A stretch of 11,411 bases of DNA from Stramonita haemastoma (Eukaryota > Mollusca > Gastropoda > Neogastropoda > Muricidae). Both the position numbers and the translations under genes were made by a program. The DNA is taken from assembly GCA_030674155.1 (NCBI GenBank), contig JASPKP010008562.1, positions 1 to 11,411 of the forward strand, written 5' to 3'. The notes under the pieces were generated by a model. That model was given only the letters and a program-made list of their open reading frames with translations. It made no database searches and had not been told where the DNA came from. Shown piece after piece: positions 6,656 through 11,411 of the stretch (positions are counted from its first letter, which is position 1; every line of letters starts with the position of its first letter).

Positions 6656-6955
6656 ATTCAAGGGGATATTTTCCCCTGGAGTTAACATCAGTGCCGACTC
6701 CACATTCCCCGGAAGTCCTTCGGATGAAACTATAAACCAGGGCCCGTGTGCCAACGCACGCAGAACATCTTGCGCCCATGTTAAATCCTGCTCTGCTTTT
6801 CTAAAGAGTAGGCCACTGTGTGCCACGCAGTGGGAACAGATAACAAAATTAAAAAAAACTGCATACACACGGTGACTGGGTGTTAAAAGCACATCAGTGA
6901 TTATTCTATTATCCTCGTTATAAAAGAATAAATATAAAAAAAAAATAAATAAATG

Positions 6956-7258
6956 ATGCATGTCTTAGCATGATAGAAAACAGGATTTTCTCACAAGCTT
7001 TTATCCTTATTTTTAGGGAAGCAGCAAAGGGAGGGAAGTACACATGGCTTAGGAAATGAGAGCTGAACTATGTTGTAAAACCTGTCCTAAAAATGCACAC
7101 ACAGCTTCGAAATGCACACAACGTGCATTGAAACACATTTCAAATATTTGGCGAGGGGCAACAAGACAGTCATGTATAAAGAAAGCCTCCCACGAGATGT
7201 AATTCACTCCTGCATTATAAACATAATGATTGTCATACTTCTTCCGAGAAAACCACCC
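6956..7258. other. Unassigned DNA
   Basis: About 300 bases without a recognised gene, RNA or repeat. Two near-identical AATGCACACA stretches occur around 7092 and 7112. No further structure is supported. Confidence 0.4.
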
Positions 7259-7270
7259 CCTTAGTTACCT

Positions 7271-7271
7271 A

Positions 7272-7346
<75 letters not shown>
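7271..7346. repeat. (CA)n microsatellite
   Basis: About 38 AC units with one early ACAT interruption. It is preceded by CCTTAGTTACC (7259-7269), an 11-mer that also precedes the repeats starting near 7772. Confidence 0.97.
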
Positions 7347-7347
<1 letters not shown>

Positions 7348-7550
7348 GAGTGCATACATTCACTCACAGGACTGTTGAGAAAGATTTACACTACGTTGGT
7401 GCTCTCATGGCTACGTCATAAACATCCAGAAAGTGGTAAATACAAAGTTAGTATCTCATTGAATCCAAAGTATATACAATATTTGATAAATGAATATATA
7501 TATTCATAAAACAATACAAATAACGCACATACAGTACTGATACAGGACAT
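7347..7550. other. Unassigned DNA between CA-rich tracts
   Basis: Unique AT-rich sequence with an ATATATAT motif near 7494-7503. No gene is supported. Minus-strand open frames reaching in from the CA/CG tracts are repeat artefacts. Confidence 0.4.
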
Positions 7551-7552
7551 AT

Positions 7553-7746
7553 AGCGCGCGCGCCCACACATACACACACACAAGCACACACACGCGCGCG
7601 CGCGCACACATGCACGCATGCACAGACGCACAGATACGCACATACTCTCTCTCTCTCTCTCTCTCCACACACACACACACACACGCGCGAGCGCGCGCGC
7701 GCGCGCGCGAGCGCGCGCGCATATGCATGTACAAACGCACAAACAC
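7553..7746. repeat. Mixed CA/CG/CT alternating tract with Z-DNA potential
   Basis: Alternating purine-pyrimidine sequence with GCGCGCGCGC at 7554-7562, CGCGCGCGCGCG at 7593-7604 and a CG/GA-interrupted run at 7684-7720, joined by CACACA and a (CT)n insert at 7646-7665. Long (CG)n stretches are the strongest Z-DNA formers known. Cys/Val/Arg-rich open frames here are artefacts. Confidence 0.93.
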
Positions 7747-7772
7747 ACACGCAAACACACCTTAGTTACCAG

Positions 7773-7779
<7 letters not shown>

Positions 7780-7856
<77 letters not shown>

Positions 7857-7868
7857 ACACACGCGCGC
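7780..7868. repeat. (CA)n microsatellite ending in CGCGCG
   Basis: About 35 uninterrupted CA units, one ATAC interruption, then ACACGCGCGC. It is preceded by AGTCTCTCTC and by CCTTAGTTACC at 7760-7770. Confidence 0.97.
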
Positions 7869-8012
7869 TTTTTCTTTTAAAGGTATGAATGATGCATTCT
7901 TTCCACGTCGTCTCGTACATCCCTGTCTACCAATGCAATGACACATCCCACCTTTATTACACCTGTATACATACATGTATACCTTTCTTAGCCAACGTCA
8001 CAGCCATGGAAG

Positions 8013-8014
<2 letters not shown>

Positions 8015-8084
<70 letters not shown>

Positions 8085-8094
8085 GCTCTCTCTC
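8015..8094. repeat. (CT)n microsatellite
   Basis: About 40 CT units with a TATCTCG interruption near the right end. Confidence 0.97.
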
Positions 8095-8101
8095 ATATGA
8101 A

Positions 8102-8184
8102 ATATGGATGAAAAAACGTATGTGCATGCTTACTCTGTTACCCTTGGAGAATGAAGATTATTCATTCATTCATTCATTCATTCA

Positions 8185-8190
<6 letters not shown>
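8102..8190 (+). mobile_element. LINE/SINE 3'-tail copy E with (CATT)n end
   Basis: ATGGATGAAAAAAC, then the potential hairpin GTAT-GTGC-ATGC at 8118-8129, then TTACTCTGTTACCCTTGGAGAATGAAG, then (CATT)n at 8160-8190. It has the same order of blocks as copy F at 8508-8625 and is related to the SINE-3 tail. It is truncated at a (CT)n tract on its left. It probably derives from a LINE 3' UTR or a SINE with that tail. Confidence 0.6.
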
Positions 8191-8276
<86 letters not shown>

Positions 8277-8283
8277 TGTGTGT
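8191..8283. repeat. Compound (CT)n(AT)n(GT)n microsatellite
   Basis: (CT)n to 8246, (AT)n 8247-8273, (GT)n to 8283. It follows the CATT tail directly. Confidence 0.97.
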
Positions 8284-8483
8284 ATACATATATTTCTATA
8301 TGTATTATATATATATTATATACATTTATAGTCTTTTTTTTCTTAAATCATAGCTTAAACTGTTATTGTCGTTGTAGTTTTGTTGTTGTCTGGGGTTTTT
8401 GTTTGGCTTCTTTTTTTTCTGGGGGGGGGGAGGGGGGGGGGGGGCGTTGGGTTTTTAAAAAAAATAAAAAATTTTTTGCTGGA
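8284..8483 (+). other. T-rich and G-run segment, possible LINE 3' UTR
   Basis: AT-rich, then T-rich DNA with a purine G-run block at 8421-8444 (several runs of eight or more G, strong quadruplex potential), then GCGTTGGG and an A/T run. The order resembles 1391-1485, which also precedes a 3'-tail copy. No protein-coding part is attached. Confidence 0.45.
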
Positions 8484-8618
8484 TTTGCTGATAGTCCCTT
8501 ATCAGGGCAAGAGCTAGATGAAAAGAAACAACGTATGTGAATGCTTACTCTGTCACCGGTACCCGTGAAAAATAAAAGATCATTCATTCATTCATTCATT
8601 CATTCATTCATTCATTCA

Positions 8619-8625
<7 letters not shown>
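8484..8625 (+). mobile_element. LINE/SINE 3'-tail copy F with (CATT)n end
   Basis: Contains the hairpin CCCT-TATC-AGGG at 8496-8507, then GAGCTAGATG, then the hairpin GTAT-GTGA-ATGC at 8533-8544. It continues TTACTCTGTCACC, then GAAAAATAAAAGAT and (CATT)n at 8581-8625. The first hairpin matches the layout of copy B at 1865, the second matches copy E at 8118. Likely the end of a LINE 3' UTR. Confidence 0.65.

Positions 8626-8692
<67 letters not shown>
8625..8692. repeat. (CT)n microsatellite
   Basis: About 34 uninterrupted CT units between the CATT tail and the truncated SINE-3 copy. Confidence 0.97.
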
Positions 8693-8693
<1 letters not shown>

Positions 8694-8694
<1 letters not shown>

Positions 8695-8926
8695 CCAAAA
8701 AAATCCTTCGGATGAGAGTTTAAACCGAGGCCCCGTGTACGAACGCACGCAGAACATCTTGCGCACACGTTAAATCCTGTTCCGCTTTTCGTAAGAGTAG
8801 GCCATCGTGTGCCGGTGGGAACAAATGACATTTACAAGACTGCACACACACGGGGACTGGATGTAAAAAAGCACAAGAGTGCTTTTTCCATTATCTTCGA
8901 TATAAAAGAATAAATCAAATCAAATC
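8694..8926 (+). mobile_element. SINE-3 copy 2, 5'-truncated
   Basis: Matches 6712-6945: TCCTTCGGATGA, then CCCGTGTACGAACGCACGCAG, then AACATCTTGCGC, AGAGTAGGCCA, and the shared tail from 8851 (CGGGGACTGGATG, the perfect hairpin GCAC-AAGA-GTGC at 8871-8882, TTATCTTCG, ATAAAAGAATAAAT). It ends in a short (CAAAT)n run. The tRNA-like head with A and B boxes is missing, so it could not be transcribed from its own promoter. Confidence 0.85.
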
Positions 8927-9345
<419 letters not shown>

Positions 9346-9390
9346 GTAATAAGGACTTTTCAAAGGTAAGCTTCTAAAGAGACTATTCAG

Positions 9391-9400
9391 CTTGTTATCT
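9391..9400 (+). repeat. Target-site duplication of twin-primed LINE (left)
   Basis: CTTGTTATCT at 9391-9400 is repeated exactly at 11183-11192, at the outer edges of the inverted LINE insertion. The last two bases could equally belong to the element's (CTCA)n tail, so the true length is 8-10 bp. Confidence 0.75.
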
Positions 9401-9411
9401 CACTCACTCAC

Positions 9412-10243
9412 TCACTCAGTCCCATGTCCCAAAGGACGTAGGGGGGACATGAGAGAAGACGCAACAGAGATCTTTTTCCATGCTTCACGATCCTGTGTGG
9501 CTAGTAGGAGGTGTTGCAGGGGTTGGGCGGTCCAGTCTTTGATGTTGTCAACCCATGATTTCTTTTGGCGGCCTCTTCTTCTCTTGCCCTCGACTGTTCC
9601 TTGCAGGATGGTTTTTGCTAGGGTGTTGTGTCTTGTGGTGTGACCAAACCACATCAGCTTTCTCCTCTTTATGGTGGAGAGCAAAGGGTCTTGGGGGCCC
9701 ACACGCTTTTTGATTTCTTCTTTCACATAGTTATTGGTCTTGTGTTCTTTGTATGATATTTTGAGGAGTCTTCTGTGGCACTTGTTCTCGAATGCTTGGA
9801 TTCTCCTCTCTAACTCTGCTGTCAGAGTCCATGATTCACAGCCATATAGGAGGATAGATATCACGAGGGATTTGTAAAGGTGGTATTTGGTGCAGAAGCT
9901 GATGTTGTTGCTTCTGATGATCTTCTCGAGTCTGACTAGAGCAGATGTTGCTGTTGCAATGCGAGCTTTCACTTCATTGTTTGATGTGCCATCTTTTGTT
10001 AGGATGGAGCCTAAGTATTTGAATTGGCTCACCTCTTCTAGTGTTTCTCCATTCATCTTTATTTCCGTGATGTCATTACTCGCGCTGTTGACCATGATCT
10101 TTGATTTCTCTGTACTGACCTCCATGCCGTATGCGCTCGCTCGATCTGTTAAATTGTCTGTGAGGATTTGCAGTTCTTGTTTGCTGCTGCCCATGAGGTC
10201 AATGTCATCTGCAAATCTGAGGTTGCAAAGGGGTCTTCCACCA
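9412..10243 (-). pseudogene. LINE reverse transcriptase C-terminal half (sense segment)
   Basis: Open from the inversion joint to TGA at 9414-9412, about 277 codons. It begins GGRPLCNLRFADDIDLMGSS, with RT motif C (FADD) at 10215-10204. It then continues with EVSQFKYLGSILTKDG (thumb-proximal), KYHLYKSLVISILLYGCESW, AFENKCHRRLLKISYKEHKT, RRKLMWFGHTTRH, the basic EGKRRRGRQKKSW stretch and a C-terminal PLRPLGHGTE. The methionine at 10194 lies inside the RT domain after FADD and is not a true start. The stop is followed immediately by the TGAG-repeat tail, so the 3' UTR is nearly absent. The N-terminal catalytic parts are missing or inverted, so it is non-functional as it stands. Confidence 0.85.
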
Positions 10244-10245
10244 AT

Positions 10246-11182
10246 GATTCATAATCAAATTGATTACATTCTGTCACCCCAAAGATTCAAATCCAGCATA
10301 AACAAGGCAAACACAAGAACATTCCCAGGAGCTGACATTGGCAGTGACCACGACCTTGTACTTACCACCATCAGGCTGAAACTGAAAGCAAAACAACAGC
10401 CAAAAAGCCCACGCATAAGATTCGACCTGGAAAAACTGAAAGACCCAACAGTGGTTGAGATCTTCCAAGCCAACATTGGAGGAAAGTTCGCCGCACTCAC
10501 AGCCATCGACAATGATGTGGACACATTGGCCAACAACATCAAAGAAGTGCTAACGACAGCAGCAGAAGAAACATTAGGAAGAAGCAGAACAAAGAAACAA
10601 CCCTGGGTGACAAATGAGGTTCTTGACCTCTGCGACAAAAGAAGAGAACTTAAGAAACAAAAGTTCACAAGTCAAGAAGCTTACAAGAAGTACATGGATA
10701 GCCACAGAGAAGTGAGGAAAAAGATGAGAGAAGCCAAAGAAGCGTGGATAGAAGAACAATGCAACAACATCGAAGCTGGAATGACCAAGGGAAACAGCAA
10801 AACAGCTTACGACACTTTGAAAGCACTAACGAAAACCACACAGCCTAAAGCCTCTGTTATTGAAGGAAATCTTTTAACGGAAAACAATGCCATCCTCCAA
10901 CGCTGGACAGAATACTGTGAGGGATTGTACAACTACCCACTACGCCCAGATACCAACATAGTTTCTGACAAACCCCCTGAACACCAAGATAAAGACCCAC
11001 CAATACTAAGGTGTGAAGTAGATGCAGCTATTAGACAATTGAAGAAGGGGAAGTCCCCTGGAATCGATAACATCCCAGCTGAACTCATAAAAAATGGAGG
11101 GAATGAAACAGCAAGGCGATTCACAGAACTTTGTCAGAAGATCCACGACACCAAAGAATGGCCAAAAGAATGGACACAGTCT
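10246..11182 (+). pseudogene. LINE endonuclease end, linker and RT N-terminus (inverted segment)
   Basis: A stop-free frame on plus that is the 5' neighbour of the minus-strand RT half in the intact element. It starts HNQIDYILSPQRF. The APE endonuclease C-terminal SDH motif (GSDHDLVL) is at 10343-10351. A charged Lys/Glu/Gln-rich linker follows, with KKQPWVTNEVLDLCDKRREL and EVRKKMREAKEAWIEEQC. RT motif 0/1 is CEVDAAIRQLKKGKSPGIDN at about 11015-11070, then PAELIKNGG. Element sequence ends near EWPKEWTQS where the target duplication begins. The apparent continuation to the stop at 11207-11209 is flanking DNA. The open frame before 10246 is the antisense of the RT half and is not real. No initiator is present. 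Confidence 0.85.
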
Positions 11183-11192
11183 CTTGTTATCT
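11183..11192 (+). repeat. Target-site duplication of twin-primed LINE (right)
   Basis: Exact partner of CTTGTTATCT at 9391-9400. It overlaps what reads as Leu-Val-Ile codons of the RT frame, so microhomology between target and LINE RNA is likely at this end. Confidence 0.7.
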
Positions 11193-11228
11193 GGTTAAGG
11201 TATAAATAACAAGACGTCCTTTCTCTAG

Positions 11229-11411
11229 AGGTAAAAGGTAAAAGGTGTCTCAGAACCTATGTGGTCATAGGGGAGCGAGGCGTCAGAGACCTCAGCTTCT
11301 CCAGGAACCAGCATATTGGAAGGCGGCGCCCATCTCCTCTCCCTCGCTGCTTTACCTTCCCTGACCCTAAAAGAGGGCAAGGTACCCATTGACAGCTGGG
11401 GGAACTGGGGG
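11229..11411 (-). mobile_element. SINE-1 copy 3, cut by the window end
   Basis: Minus-strand copy of the 470-764 element. It has a tail of TTTTACC units at 11229-11245, then the GCGAGGCGTCAGAGACCTC, ATATTGGAAGGCGGCGCCC, CTTTACCTTCCCTGACCC and GGTACCC...CAGCTGGG blocks. It is still matching at the last base, so the head, if present, lies beyond the window. Confidence 0.85.

Larger units (their letters stand above)
6589..6955 (+). mobile_element. Full-length tRNA-derived SINE-3
   Basis: About 367 bp on the plus strand. The tRNA-like head (about 6591-6665) has an A box TAGCCTAGTGG at 6601-6611 and a perfect B box GGTTCAATTCC at 6645-6655. The body carries CCTTCGGATGAAAC, then CCGTGTGCCAACGCACGCAG, then AACATCTTGCGC and AGAGTAGGCCA. 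It then joins the shared 3' tail at 6871 (GGTGACTGGGTG, the hairpin-like GCAC-ATCA-GTGA at 6889-6900, TTATCCTCG, ATAAAAGAATAAAT) and ends in an A/TAAA-rich run. Short ATGCAT repeats at 6583-6588 and 6956-6961 could be a target-site duplication, but six bases is weak. A 5'-truncated sister is at 8694-8926. The tail is probably borrowed from a LINE that mobilises it. Confidence 0.85.
9401..11182 (-). mobile_element. LINE insertion with inverted 5' part (twin-priming structure)
   Basis: One APE-type non-LTR retrotransposon insertion on the minus strand. Its 3' part (10244 to 9401) is in sense and ends in a short (TGAG)n tail. Its 5' part (10245-11182) is inverted and reads on plus from endonuclease into reverse transcriptase. 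A 10-bp direct repeat borders the whole. This is the arrangement predicted by twin priming, where a second target end primes inside the RNA. The RT region between EWTQS and GGRPLCN, holding motif A and motif B, is absent, so the copy cannot encode a working enzyme. Both halves are free of stops, which suggests a fairly recent insertion. Clade is uncertain: the FADDIDLM and RRKLMWFGH/RRGRQKKSW motifs belong to an abundant animal endonuclease-reverse transcriptase family. Confidence 0.8.

Noticed and set aside
6591..6665. A functional tRNA gene
   Set aside because: A and B boxes are good, but the anticodon arm and acceptor stem do not fold into a proper tRNA, and it continues into a SINE body.
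9887..10245. N-terminal part of the plus-strand open frame reaching to 11209
   Set aside because: It is the antisense of the minus-strand RT frame. Real element sequence on plus begins only at the inversion joint near 10246.
10264..10668. Minus-strand open frame opposite the endonuclease/linker segment
   Set aside because: Shadow of the plus-strand LINE frame; shows no domain of its own.

Overview
This is a non-bacterial, animal-type genomic window dominated by retrotransposon debris and long microsatellites. I found no complete host gene. The evidence for a metazoan source is APE/RT-type non-LTR retrotransposons, tRNA-derived SINEs with pol III promoter boxes, target-site duplications, a GT-AG-flanked exon candidate, and very long (CT)n, (CA)n, (AT)n and (CAGA)n tracts. 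The SINE modules and repeat density resemble what I know from marine molluscs, gastropods in particular. That placement is an inference and should be treated as tentative.

Layout, left to right. Positions 1-470 are mostly unassigned AT-rich DNA holding one copy of a short dispersed repeat (second copy near 982-1084). Positions 470-764 carry a full-length minus-strand SINE with a perfect 9-bp target-site duplication; its head joins a tRNA-Ala-like 5' half to a 5S-rRNA-like promoter segment. Positions 1190-2310 hold two LINE/SINE 3'-tail copies, each followed by pyrimidine microsatellites. Positions 2620-4912 are a degenerate GAT-rich array (18-bp theme) broken up by a 5'-truncated L2/CR1-type LINE (2692-4120), a minus-strand SINE fragment (4322-4515) and a minus-strand tail fragment (4702-4775). 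Positions 4917-5592 are one continuous CAGA/GA purine tract.

Positions 5609-5745 (minus) form the only plausible host exon: 137 nt with a perfect donor, a reasonable acceptor and a 45-codon open frame. A second SINE-1 copy (5770-5970) lies 24 bp upstream of its acceptor. Positions 6214-6388 are an AT tract, and 6589-6955 a full-length plus-strand tRNA-derived SINE whose truncated sister lies at 8694-8926. Positions 7271-9340 are largely microsatellite (CA, CG, CT, CATT, GT) with further 3'-tail copies between them. Positions 9401-11182 are one LINE insertion whose halves lie head to head (RT C-terminal half on minus, endonuclease/RT N-terminal half on plus). It is bounded by a 10-bp direct repeat, the structure expected from twin priming. 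A third SINE-1 copy starts at 11229 and runs off the window.

The parts connect as a LINE/SINE ecosystem. Several SINE bodies and probable LINE 3' UTRs share a 3' tail (CTGGATG, a small hairpin, TTATCCTCG, AATAAA-like end), consistent with SINEs borrowing a LINE's reverse-transcriptase recognition end. Two different SINE families share a central GGTACCC/CTGGGTG module. I see no sign of a new defence or metabolic system; the interest is in retrotransposon structure.
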